From Marvania coccoides (lineage: Eukaryota > Chlorophyta > Trebouxiophyceae > Chlorellales > Chlorellaceae): a stretch of DNA of 64,000 bases. The position numbers were made by a program, and so were the translations under genes. Position 1 is the first letter of the stretch; the number at the start of each line of letters is the position of its first letter. The stretch is from positions 124,001-188,000 of the forward strand of contig OY978103.1 in assembly GCA_963854735.1 (NCBI GenBank), written 5' to 3'. Below the pieces are notes generated by a model, which was given only the letters and a program-made list of their open reading frames with translations, was not told where the DNA came from and made no database searches. Positions 1 to 8,692 of this stretch are shown piece after piece.

Positions 1-960
1 ACAGCGTCCACCACCACCTGCTGCTCGCCTCCTTCATCGCAGAGCTCAAGCTCGCTAAACTGCTGCCAGCCGCGCCCAGCCGCGCCCACCTCCTCCTCCT
101 CCGCGTCTTCCAGCTCCGAGCTGAGCATTGAGTCATCATCGTCTGACACCAAGCAGTCTTCCTCTTCCATGCTCACCACGCCACCCTGCATGGCCGCAAT
201 TTCACCGCCCGTCGCTGCAAAAGCTCCATTCGGCGCATCGAACCCGCCTGCGCCCATTCCACCATGCGCCACACCCATAGAATCCTTCTCCCCATTCTCA
301 TCGCCCATCACGGGCTCAAAGAATTCGCCAGTAACAGCGGCGGGATTCGCCTCAGCTTGGCCACCGCCGTCCACTTCCTCACCGCCGTCTTCGCTGCAGA
401 GCTCCTCAGTGGGGGGAATGGAGTCACAGCCTAGGGAGGCTTCCAGCACAGCACCATGTTCACTGCTAGGAATCGCAGGGACCTCCAGCTCAGCATCAGC
501 GCTCAGTGCAGCCAAAGCTGACAGCGTTGGGAGCTGCAGCTGCTGGGCTGCCTCCCCAGCCATGGTCAAGCCTTGGGGGGCAGCAGCAGTGTCTTGAGGG
601 AGCTGGGCAGGGCCAGCATCAGTTTGGGTTTGGTGGGGCTCCCCCGGGGGAATGACAGCCAGAGTTCGTGTTTTGACTCCCTCTGGCGCTGCAGCAGCCT
701 CCTCCTGCTCGAGGATTATCTCAGGGGCCTGCTTTGCCTCGTGTTCATCGTCGGAAGAAGAAGCGACAAGATCGGCGAGTTTTTTCTCTTGGACTGGTGG
801 GAGAACGAGCTCGGGTTTTCCCTTGATCTGCAGAGATGAAAAGAGCAGAAGGCATGAAAAAAAAGGCCTGAAATATATAAATAAATGTATGAACCCCGAA
901 ATCACCTGCATGACGAGGAAATGCAGCGTCTCGCGGCTTATAGGAGATGCAAGGTTAAAA
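1..960 (-). CDS. Acidic low-complexity protein, partial gene
   Basis: The minus strand is open from the window edge to an acceptor at 829-828, giving an exon at 827-1. A likely upstream exon ends at 906, with a GT donor at 905-904 and a 78-bp intron; its frame joins in phase as ...TLHFLVMQ followed by IKGKPELVL. The upstream exon's own start is not resolved. The visible protein has more than 270 residues. It is rich in Glu, Asp, Gly, Ala and Pro, with acidic runs (SMEEEDCLVSDDDD, EDAEEEE) and no recognisable domain. The C-terminus lies outside the window. Codon use and GC content match neighbouring genes, which supports real coding. Function is unknown; acidic stretches like this are common in nuclear regulatory or scaffolding proteins, but that is only a guess. 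Confidence 0.55.
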
Positions 961-1639
961 ATATAAAGGTGCAAGGTTAAAATTGTTGATGCTCAAGGAG
1001 CCTTGCTTGTGATTTTTTTTGGGGGGTGAAGTCACCCAAGAGAAAGCCCTTTCAGCCTTACAATGCAAAGGACATCCGCAATGCTCAAGCCTGCATGCAA
1101 ATGTTTTAAAAGTGTATAATATGATTGTACTCCGAGCATATTGAGCCATCACAAAAAAATTCTCAAAGGCGCCGGCAGCCAAACATTTCTTTCTTTACAA
1201 TTCTTCTTGCAGCGCAAAGCAAAGAACAAACCCCATCCCCCCAACCCCGGCATCATTCACCAAGTTCTCCCCCTGCAGTTGCGAGCGCCGCACAGGCAAA
1301 CCGTCCCCCGTGCTTCGTCGCAGGGTCCGTAGTTGATGATGCATGATGGCGACATGGAATTTTCGTTTGGGTGCACCATTGACGCCACTTCCATATACAC
1401 CAGTCTGTTCGCTTTCGACTTCCCCATGTTTCTCGTCCAGGGCGTTCAACCCGGCATCAAAATCACCCCTGAACACTTTCAGCTCACTTCGTTTGCGGTT
1501 ACATAATTACAGCTAATGGGGCCAACCACCATGAAGAATTGCCAATGCAGCGGTTAGGAGCATCTTCATTTCGTGACGAAAACTCTGAGGAATGAGAGCG
1601 CTCAACTGAGAAAGCAGTCTCAACTCACTCACGAGCCAA
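961..1639. other. Intergenic, possible small ORF or gene remnant
   Basis: There is no confident gene here. A 56-codon plus-strand ORF at 1336-1506 starts with two Met codons and contains EFSFGCTIDATSIYTSLF and FPMFLVQGVQPGIKITP, a composition that looks protein-like and not low-complexity. It is preceded in frame by a TAG that could also be read as a splice acceptor, so it may be the last exon of a lost or unannotated gene. The antisense frame at 1476-1195 is also open but has no start ATG in a good context and an odd composition. Neither has a recognised family. Confidence 0.2.
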
Positions 1640-1823
1640 GCGGTCACCGGCGTAGTGGCAGTATCCGTACGTCCACCGTACCGGGGGTCGATCCCAGCGG
1701 ATGGAAGGGGGTACCCGCCTTACTGTGGCGGGAAGTGGCACGTCGCCTTGCAGGTCTCTATAAGAGCACCTTCTGTAGGAGACGTAACAACCAGATGTAA
1801 ACCCATTAAACCCATTAAACCCA
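1640..1823 (+). repeat. Solitary LINE 3'-tail copy (184 bp), identical to 5959-6142
   Basis: Every base of this 184-bp segment matches 5959-6142, the 3' end of the LINE described next. It ends in the same short tandem tail built on TTAAACCCA. Copies in this window share the 3' end but start at different points, the signature of 5'-truncated target-primed insertions. The segment also carries sequences resembling pol III boxes (A-like GGCGTAGTGG at 1649-1658, B-like GGGTCGATCCC at 1685-1695), so a tRNA-derived SINE sharing the LINE tail is an alternative. Confidence 0.8.
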
Positions 1824-2412
1824 AACAGAGGAAATACGACTGAACGAATGCTCGATCAGGATCTCGACTACTGTAAATGAACATGTAAAAGGCAAAGCAG
1901 CAGCAGCTGAGAAAGGACAGAGCTGGCTGGTTGCCAACGCTAACGGGCTCGGAGAGGGGACTCCCCTCTCCTTTTCTTCGGAAGAAAATGCATTTCCCGG
2001 CTCAAGAGCGAGGTCGCAAACCAAAACGGGACACGCAACGAATGACGTCAGTCCTAAAGAGAAGAACGGAGTGGCAAAAGCTTCGAAATTGAAAGAAAAA
2101 TGGGTCGGAGAAAAACAACGCTGTCCAAAAAAATGCGCTGTCGCGCCCAAAATGAGTCAGATAGGCACAGGGCAGTGTACAGCGCAGCCCATGAAGGCGA
2201 AAAAGGGTGAGCACCCAGGAAACAAAAGTAATAGAAAGGAAGTAAAGAGGCAAAAGGAGGAAATTTGTTTTACGACAAACACGTGTTTTTTTCATGTATT
2301 GTTTTTTTCTTCTCATAGATAATCGTATCGCGGTGATAAATAAAACCCAAAGTCATTCGAACCTATTTGCATCCCATCACGGGGAAGAGGTTGTCAGTTT
2401 GGCCAGCATGTA
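1824..2412. other. Spacer, probably the displaced 3' UTR of the 7.4-kb gene
   Basis: No gene is seen. If the LINE at about 2.43-6.14 kb is removed, this stretch would directly follow the stop codon of the minus-strand gene starting at 7397, so it is best read as that gene's original 3' untranslated and downstream region. It ends at a (GTAT)n tract at 2415-2430 that served as the LINE target. Confidence 0.4.
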
Positions 2413-5400
2413 ATGTATGTATGTATGTACCTCCACAACACCCACCCCTGCCCGGCACCGCAGCGCACAAGTGCCGACCCCGCTGCCCCTGACCCGCGAG
2501 GGAAGGACATCGTGCAAATGGCAACCGCGCATGACATGGTCATCAAGAACGGCTGTACCATGGGAGACTTGCACGGCGCAGCGACCAGCTTTGGCGTGAG
2601 CGGCGAGGGGACAGCGGTGGTGGACCTGGTGATGGTACCGACCGACATGGGGCGCCTGGTCAAATCACTGGAGGTGGTGCCAGTATCCAGAGCATTGTCG
2701 GACCATGATGCGCTGCGCCTCACGTTCCACTCCTCCACGCCCCCCGCCGAGCTGAGTGCAGAGGAGCTCCAGCGCCGCCGAGCAGGCCGGGCTGCCACCC
2801 ACCCGCCAGACATCCCCGCCCAAGCTGCCCCAGCGCGCAAGATCACAGACGAAGTGCTCCGTGCCCTGCAAGCACCGACCGCCCTAGAGGCCGCCGCCGA
2901 GGAGCTCATTGATTTTAGTGATGCAGCGGACGGCACCACGCAGCAAGGGGAGGTCGACGCCCTAGCAGCCAAGTTCAGCGCGGTGGTGGATGCCATGCTT
3001 GCCAGTGCGGGGGCAGAGGTGGTGCCGCAGACGGCGGCGAATGGGCCTGGGGCTGCGCCGGGAGCCCACAGCGGCGGCGGGGCGGCAGCGGTCGGGTTGG
3101 CACGGGCTAGCAGGGCTGCTCGCGGCCGTGGGGACCCCCCCCACGCTGAGGCATGTCGGAACAGGATACGACGCCTGAGGAAGATGCGGGCGAAGCGCCT
3201 GGAGCGGGAGACTCTGGAACAGCTCCTGTATACGGCGGCAACAACCTCACCTATATGGAAGTTGTTCAAACGTTGGAGACGCTCTGATCCTGTGGTTGCT
3301 GATGACGTTTTTCTGCGTTACTACAAGAACCTATTTGGCTCGGACCACCCTGATGCGTTTGTGACGGAGCCTGACCCAATTCCCGCTGCCAACCCCTCCT
3401 CCGCAGAGAACCCCGCCATGGACGCACCCTTCACGCCGGCTGAGCTGGCAGCCACGGCCCACAAGATGCGCACCAACAAGTCCTACGCAGGGGACCTCCA
3501 GCCAGAGGTGCTGCGCGCCCTCATGCCAGCGCTGGCTGAGCCGTTGGCAGCGCTGTTCAACGCCTGTGTGCGCATGGGTGGCCTGCAGCGCGACTGGGCC
3601 TGGGGGTACATCACCCCCATCCACAAGCCAGGCGGCAACGTGCAGGAACCCGGGGATTACAGGCCCATCACGGTGGGCACCCTGCTGGCGCGGCTCTACG
3701 CTGCAGCGTTGAACGCACGCCTGGTGGACTGGGCAGAGGCGGCAGGGGTGCGCGCGCAAGGGCAGGCGGGGTTCCGGCCGGGGAGGCGGTGCGCGGACCA
3801 GATCTTCGTGCTGCGGACGATGTTGGAACTGCAGCAGCGGGCGATGGAGAAGAAGCCGCTGTTCGTCTGCTTTGTGGACTTCAGGAAGGCGTACGACTCT
3901 GTCCCGCGGGGGAAGCTATGGGAGAAGCTGCGAGCGGCTGGCATGGGGGGCTGGACGATGCGCGCCATCCAGACACTGTATGCCGACATCCCCGTCTGCG
4001 TCAACGGCGATGCGGGGTTCACAGCCACTTTTCCGTGCCTGGTGGGCCTGCGCCAGGGCTGCCCCCTCAGCCCCACGCTGTTTGGGATGTTCGTGGACGA
4101 CCTGGAGCGCGTGATGCTGGCCGAGACTGGGGCAGACCTGCCGCTGCTGCGCGGCAACCCGCTGCCGCCACTGCTCTACGCTGACGACCTCGCCCTTCTC
4201 TCCACCTCTCCAGCAGGTCTCCAGCGACAGCTCGACGCCCTCCACGCGTACTCAACCGCATCTGGGCTCACCGTCAACCTCACCAAAACCGAGATCGTCG
4301 TTTTCGGCGTAGGACTCGGCCATGTGGAGAGGGGTTGGGAGTGGAAATACGCCGGCGGCATCGTGCCGCGCGTGGCCGCGTTCACGTACCTGGGCTTCGA
4401 GTTCTACGCGCTGCAGCCGTTCGCCGCCGCAGGGGAACGCCGTGCTGCCAAAGCGTTGAGAGCAATGTACACAGTGCGCAAGCGGGCGGCGGAGTTGGAC
4501 ATCCAAGAGCCAGCGCACATGATTCTGTTGTTCAACGCCATGGTGCTGCCAGGCCTGGAGTACGGCACGGAGGTGTGGGGGGCTGCAGCAGCGACGGCGT
4601 GGGCGGCAGACCCGCTGGGCAGCAGCCATATAGGCAGCCACCGCCTGCTCATGTGTTTTCTGCGCCCGCTGCTGGGGGTTCCAACGATGGGGATCAATAC
4701 GGCGGCGCTGCTGGTGGAGGCAGCGATGTGGCCGGTGGAAATCCGTTTCGCTACAGCGGTGCTGCGCTTTTGGACTCGGCTGCACGAGCTCCCAGAGGAC
4801 CACCTCGCCCGCCAGGCGTTCCTGGCCAGCGTGGAGATGGCGGAGGGAGATGAGGCGATGCGAGCAGCAGCGGAGGTGACGGCGGCGGCGGCGGCGGCGG
4901 TTGGGCTGCAAGCGGCGGCGCCGAGGGCGGCGGCACCACCGTGCTGGGCAGCGGAGGCGCGCGCTATGCTGCAAGCGATGGGTGTCATGACCATTGCCGG
5001 GGCTCTCAAGGACGACGCCTCCGAGCTGCTGCACACCAACGCCGAGGAGAAGTGGCTGGCAGCACTGATGACGTCGCCCAGCCAGCAGATGCGCCACTAC
5101 CTCGACACCTGGTACCAAATGCCGCTCACCGTCGAGGCGTACGAGCAGCACCGCCACCTCAGCTTGCTGCAGCGAGCGGACAGAGCAGCGCTGTCGCGCT
5201 TTCGGCTTGGGGTGCGGTGGATTCGTGTCCCACGAGCGGGGGAGAGCGGAGTTTGGCACCCACCAGCTCAGTGCCCGCTCTGCGCGGAGCAGGGCCAGCA
5301 CCATGACGCGCACATCCTGCGTACCTGCCCCGCCCTCCTCCAAGCGCGCGCTCCGGCGACTGCAGCGCTGGCTGCATCACCAACGACGAGAAGCCTGCTG

Positions 5401-5466
5401 GAGCTGGAGGAGGCAGAACTCACCCAGGTGGCGGCCCTGGTGCGGGCAATCCTGGAGGACGTGTAG
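2413..5466 (+). CDS. LINE ORF: partial endonuclease, reverse transcriptase, zinc knuckle
   Basis: The ORF encodes 1017 residues. The N-terminal part keeps the end of an APE endonuclease domain, including the SDHDAL motif near residue 96. Reverse transcriptase begins around residue 340 and shows FVDFRKAYDSV (about 486), LRQGCPLSP (about 546) and the catalytic YADD box (about 588). A C-terminal CPLC-x-HHDAH-x-C zinc-knuckle-like motif lies near residue 954, typical of LINE ORF2 proteins. The first Met codons lie in the flanking GTAT repeat, so the annotated start is an accident of truncation; the authentic protein would begin further upstream. There are no internal stops or frameshifts. In a complete element this protein would nick target DNA and prime reverse transcription from it. 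This copy lacks most of the endonuclease, so activity is unlikely. Confidence 0.92.
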   Translation: MYVCMYLHNTHPCPAPQRTSADPAAPDPRGKDIVQMATAHDMVIKNGCTMGDLHGAATSFGVSGEGTAVVDLVMVPTDMGRLVKSLEVVPVSRALSDHDALRLTFHSSTPPAELSAEELQRRRAGRAATHPPDIPAQAAPARKITDEVLRALQAPTALEAAAEELIDFSDAADGTTQQGEVDALAAKFSAVVDAMLASAGAEVVPQTAANGPGAAPGAHSGGGAAAVGLARASRAARGRGDPPHAEACRNRIRRLRKMRAKRLERETLEQLLYTAATTSPIWKLFKRWRRSDPVVADDVFLRYYKNLFGSDHPDAFVTEPDPIPAANPSSAENPAMDAPFTPAELAATAHKMRTNKSYAGDLQPEVLRALMPALAEPLAALFNACVRMGGLQRDWAWGYITPIHKPGGNVQEPGDYRPITVGTLLARLYAAALNARLVDWAEAAGVRAQGQAGFRPGRRCADQIFVLRTMLELQQRAMEKKPLFVCFVDFRKAYDSVPRGKLWEKLRAAGMGGWTMRAIQTLYADIPVCVNGDAGFTATFPCLVGLRQGCPLSPTLFGMFVDDLERVMLAETGADLPLLRGNPLPPLLYADDLALLSTSPAGLQRQLDALHAYSTASGLTVNLTKTEIVVFGVGLGHVERGWEWKYAGGIVPRVAAFTYLGFEFYALQPFAAAGERRAAKALRAMYTVRKRAAELDIQEPAHMILLFNAMVLPGLEYGTEVWGAAAATAWAADPLGSSHIGSHRLLMCFLRPLLGVPTMGINTAALLVEAAMWPVEIRFATAVLRFWTRLHELPEDHLARQAFLASVEMAEGDEAMRAAAEVTAAAAAAVGLQAAAPRAAAPPCWAAEARAMLQAMGVMTIAGALKDDASELLHTNAEEKWLAALMTSPSQQMRHYLDTWYQMPLTVEAYEQHRHLSLLQRADRAALSRFRLGVRWIRVPRAGESGVWHPPAQCPLCAEQGQHHDAHILRTCPALLQARAPATAALAASPTTRSLLELEEAELTQVAALVRAILEDV

Positions 5467-6142
5467 GAGGCGTACAAGACTGGCGCACGGAGAGAGAGAG
5501 AGACAGAGAGAGAGAGCCAAGTTATGAGATGAAACTTTGCGAGATGAGTCTGTTTATTTAACTTCCATTTATTATGTATGCACGTTCGGTGGTTCGCGCT
5601 CCCTACTAGTTAGCTCATTGAAGCTGCCAGTGCGTAAACTTTGGTAGTTTACTGCACTGCAACGTCGGATGCATCACTTCCCCGTGGTATCGCAGTCTCT
5701 AATGGACGGGTACAAAAGGCTGGCGCCACTTATTTCAGTGAGCACACCGGGTACTACATCAAAAACCCTTTAGCCAGGGGTTGAGTGACCGCTGTAGATG
5801 GGAGGGGTGCTGGGCGGGCCAGCATTGCCCAAGCGTGAACCCCAAACCTGACGGGCCGTTGCCGTCAGGAGAACCCTGCTTTTCCCTTAATTTTAGTCGG
5901 TCGCGCCGCTGGGGGACTCCGGAAGGCGGGGGCCAGAGCCTTAACTGTGGGCGGCGGAGCGGTCACCGGCGTAGTGGCAGTATCCGTACGTCCACCGTAC
6001 CGGGGGTCGATCCCAGCGGATGGAAGGGGGTACCCGCCTTACTGTGGCGGGAAGTGGCACGTCGCCTTGCAGGTCTCTATAAGAGCACCTTCTGTAGGAG
6101 ACGTAACAACCAGATGTAAACCCATTAAACCCATTAAACCCA
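2428..6142 (+). mobile_element. 5'-truncated non-LTR retrotransposon (LINE)
   Basis: The element contains one long ORF with a partial APE-type endonuclease, a reverse transcriptase and a C-terminal zinc knuckle, then about 670 bp of 3' UTR ending in a short tandem TTAAACCCA tail. It is flanked by GTATGTATG on both sides (within 2415-2427 and at 6143-6151), which fits a target-site duplication, although the 5' copy lies in a GTAT tetranucleotide repeat so its exact register is ambiguous. A (GA)n stretch follows the ORF stop at about 5490-5515. The 5' truncation falls inside the endonuclease domain, so this copy cannot be autonomous. The uninterrupted 1-kb ORF and a tail identical to the copy at 1640 indicate a recent insertion. 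The family resembles plant/algal LINEs with APE endonuclease; the clade cannot be assigned without a tree. Confidence 0.88.
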
Positions 6143-7397
6143 GTATGTATGACGTTGTATTTCGCCAGGCCCAGGATGGAGTTAGACGAGATGAGGAACA
6201 CGAGGATGAGCAGCACGGCGAAGGGAGCTAGCACCTCCAAGGAGGCCTCAGCGAAGCGCTGCTGCACGCCAGCGACGAACTGCTGCACGGCAGCGACGAA
6301 CTGCTGCACGGCAGCGACGGCCCGCGCCCACAGCGCAAACATGGCGATGCAGAATGCGGTGGCAAAGAGCACGTCCATGGCCGCGATGGCGCGCTCTGCG
6401 CTGGCCTCCAGGCGCTGCGAGGCGTGGTGGTGGAGCGCCAGGAGGGTAGCCGCGGCGGAGTGGCGGGCCAGCGCCACGCGTGCGTGCAGAGCCACATTGG
6501 ACTCGGCGACGAAGCGCACTGCAGCGATAACGCGCGAAGTCGCGGCGACGAGGCGCGGGGCGTAGATAGACAGGGTGTTGGCCGCCCGCGACGAGATGTC
6601 GATGGCGATGGGGGCGTAGGCGCGCGCGGTGCGAACTGCCACGGTCACCACGTCGACGGCGACATTGCTGTAGAAGGCGGCCGCGCGGAAGACCACCATG
6701 GCGCGGTCCGCCTGGTTCTCGAAGCACTCCTTCACACACATGATGCCTGCCCAGGCGGCGCGGCGAGCGCGGCCGAGCTTAGCGCGCAGCTCCGCAAAGA
6801 GCTCCGCGATGCGCCGCAGCACAGCGCTGGCGCGCGTCTTGACAGCGGAGAAGGCTCCGCGGGGGCGCCGCTGGACCACGCGCCCCACCAGCGCCTTGAT
6901 GCGCTGGCGAGCTCCGACGAGGGCGCATCCAGCCTTGCGCGCCACTGCCGCCGCCGCTCCCTCCTCGGTGTCGGCGACAGCCGCCGCAGACTTGACGGCC
7001 AGCTCAGGAAAGCTCTGGTACTCGCTCTCGGGCTTCGCGATGAGGTAGCGCAGTGGCAGCGTGAGCGCTGCCAGGGTGGCATCCTTGGCCAGCGGGGCTC
7101 CAACCGTCACCGCTGCCAAGCTGTATGCCCCCGCAGTCCCGACGAGGAGGAGGCCGCCAAACAGCGCATCCTCAACGTTGGGCCCTGCATTCAAGCATGG
7201 AAGGTCAGTTGTCGGGGGTAATGTCGAAAAGATAATTATGTTGCGATTTTTAGTTGGTTAAGTGGCACGACTGCCGCGCGAGAATGCCGTCCCGCCGAGT
7301 GTTTCATCAACTCACAGGTGTCAAAGGGACTGCAGAGAGCGCCAGCTGCAGCCTTAGCCGCACCGACGACACTCGTAACCCCAGCAAATCCTCGCAT
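5941..7397 (-). CDS. Ala-rich amphipathic/membrane protein with a LINE-derived C-terminus
   Basis: Exons are 7397-7316 and 7184-5941. The start is ATG at 7397; the intron has GTGAG donor and TGCAG acceptor and the phase-1 join gives ...SPFDTWPNVEDAL, 441 aa in total. Hydrophobic segments lie near residues 33-57 (FGGLLLVGTAGAYSLAAV), near 295-310, and near 345-362 (LAPFAVLLILVFLISS). Between them are long Ala/Arg/Val amphipathic helices and a short internal repeat of the type AVQQFVA. This pattern could suit a membrane- or lipid-surface-associated protein, but no family was recognised. From about residue 375 the reading frame enters the LINE tail in antisense and continues about 67 residues to TAA at 5941. 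Without the insertion the frame would end 8 to 16 codons after the junction (in-frame TGA at 2396-2394 in one register). The host protein therefore probably carries a transposon-encoded tail. Confidence 0.6.
5959..6142 (+). repeat. LINE 3' tail (identical to 1640-1823)
   Basis: This is the 3' end of the LINE. Similarity to the right-edge copy extends further 5', to about 5895 (shared GTCGGTCGCGCCGCTGGGGG), so the repeat is part of a longer 3' UTR and not just a 184-bp unit. The reverse strand of the tail is open and forms the C-terminus of the gene at 7397-5941. Confidence 0.85.
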
Positions 7398-8692
7398 GTT
7401 TCAAAGATCGTTGGGGTTTAGCAAGACGTTTGCAAGCCTTATAGGCTCCCTTATGTATCTGGTAATGCGTTTAAAATGCGAAATAAATAAAATTTGGCCT
7501 GAAACCAAAAACAAATAATTAATTAACAACCAAAATTGGGAGCACCTGTTTTCCCACATCAAATTTCGCCCTCACCGCCCGAGTATTCGGCCCCACCGGG
7601 CGATAAACAGATGCATTTTGTGCCAGTTCAATCCAGCGGAGCGAAGCGACAGCACATTGCTTCTTTTCGCAAAATGACCAGTCACACATCCTCGGCCGCG
7701 TCGAGCTGGCAGAAGCTAGACGACTCTCTGTATGTACCGATACCCGGTGTGCTACTAGACTGAAAGAGCAAGGCAAGTGTACCTGGCTCGCGCTTCAATT
7801 CTGACATTACATCTGTTTCCGTTTTGCTCCCCGGCACCGCCACCGCTTCCGCCACCGCTTCTAGCTTGTGGCTAACCTGGTCAAATGGGCGCAGATAGTT
7901 CCATACGAGCAAAAGAGACGGTGGAAGTTATTTCTGGTTAATTAAGGTGAAACTATCGAGACGGGATGGATCTATAAGAGTCGGCGGTTGAACCCGGCAA
8001 AAGAGCAGGTGCTGCATTCTCCGAAAGGATGCCTTGTGCTACCCAAGTCCTCAGCACACAAGTTTGATCTAAGGGGTTTCTGCACAAATTTGCGCGCTAT
8101 GGTATCATTGGCCGCCCGGGTTTTCGGCACAAAGCGCAGCTAGCGTTGAATTAAATTTTCAGGGTGAGAGTTGAAGTGGATTTGCTATGGGCCTGGATTC
8201 TGATGCAACACGTCATACACCTCTTCAAATGCTATAAAAGTGCGGAAACGACCTGCTTTCTCGCTTGGCAAGAGTTCAACAAGATGAGACGGCCGGGGTT
8301 TCGTCATTGCAAGCTCCAGCCGTTCTGCCCCCAAAGCGCTGCTCTTTACATGCTAAAATTGCCCAACAAACTGCTGGAAGGCGTTTATCGGCCAAGAATC
8401 GCCATCTGCCCACCAACTAATCTGTGGCTGGATTGGTGACATCACTTTGCTGGGAGCTCATTTTTTCCTGGGCCCGTCGCACTCGACATTACTGACAATT
8501 ATTTCCAGCCATTTCACATGCTCAAAAGTAACAGAAACGCAAGGATTGGGTGCGGGATCTCACCCTGGGTCAGAACTTTCCAGTCGTTGGGCTCGCTCAG
8601 CGCATAAAATCGAGCTCCCTCGCCGCCCCACCCACAATTAATTTTTGCAACCAAGCCATCAAGCGCAAAATCCGACAAATCAACCTTCAATC
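7398..8692. promoter_or_regulatory. Divergent intergenic region (1.3 kb)
   Basis: This spacer separates divergent starts at 7397 (minus) and 8693 (plus). A TATA-like TATAAAAG occurs at about 8233 on plus and CCTATAAGGC at about 7437-7446 on minus, the latter roughly 45 bp upstream of the minus ATG. Short ORFs in it look non-coding. Confidence 0.35.

Noticed and set aside
1649..1695. tRNA gene
   Set aside because: Box-like motifs are present, but no cloverleaf with paired acceptor stem can be drawn and the sequence is part of a dispersed repeat.
2394..3269. Long open frame on the minus strand opposite the LINE ORF
   Set aside because: It is the antisense shadow of a GC-rich coding region. 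Its last codons are of interest only as the displaced end of the host gene.
4252..5343. 363-codon minus-strand frame within the LINE
   Set aside because: Arg/His/Gln-rich composition and overlap with an intact reverse transcriptase ORF show it is a shadow frame.
1640..6142. LTR retrotransposon with 184-bp terminal repeats
   Set aside because: The identical repeats flank a LINE-type ORF without protease, integrase or primer-binding site, and the target duplication sits at 2.4 and 6.14 kb, not outside the 1640 copy.
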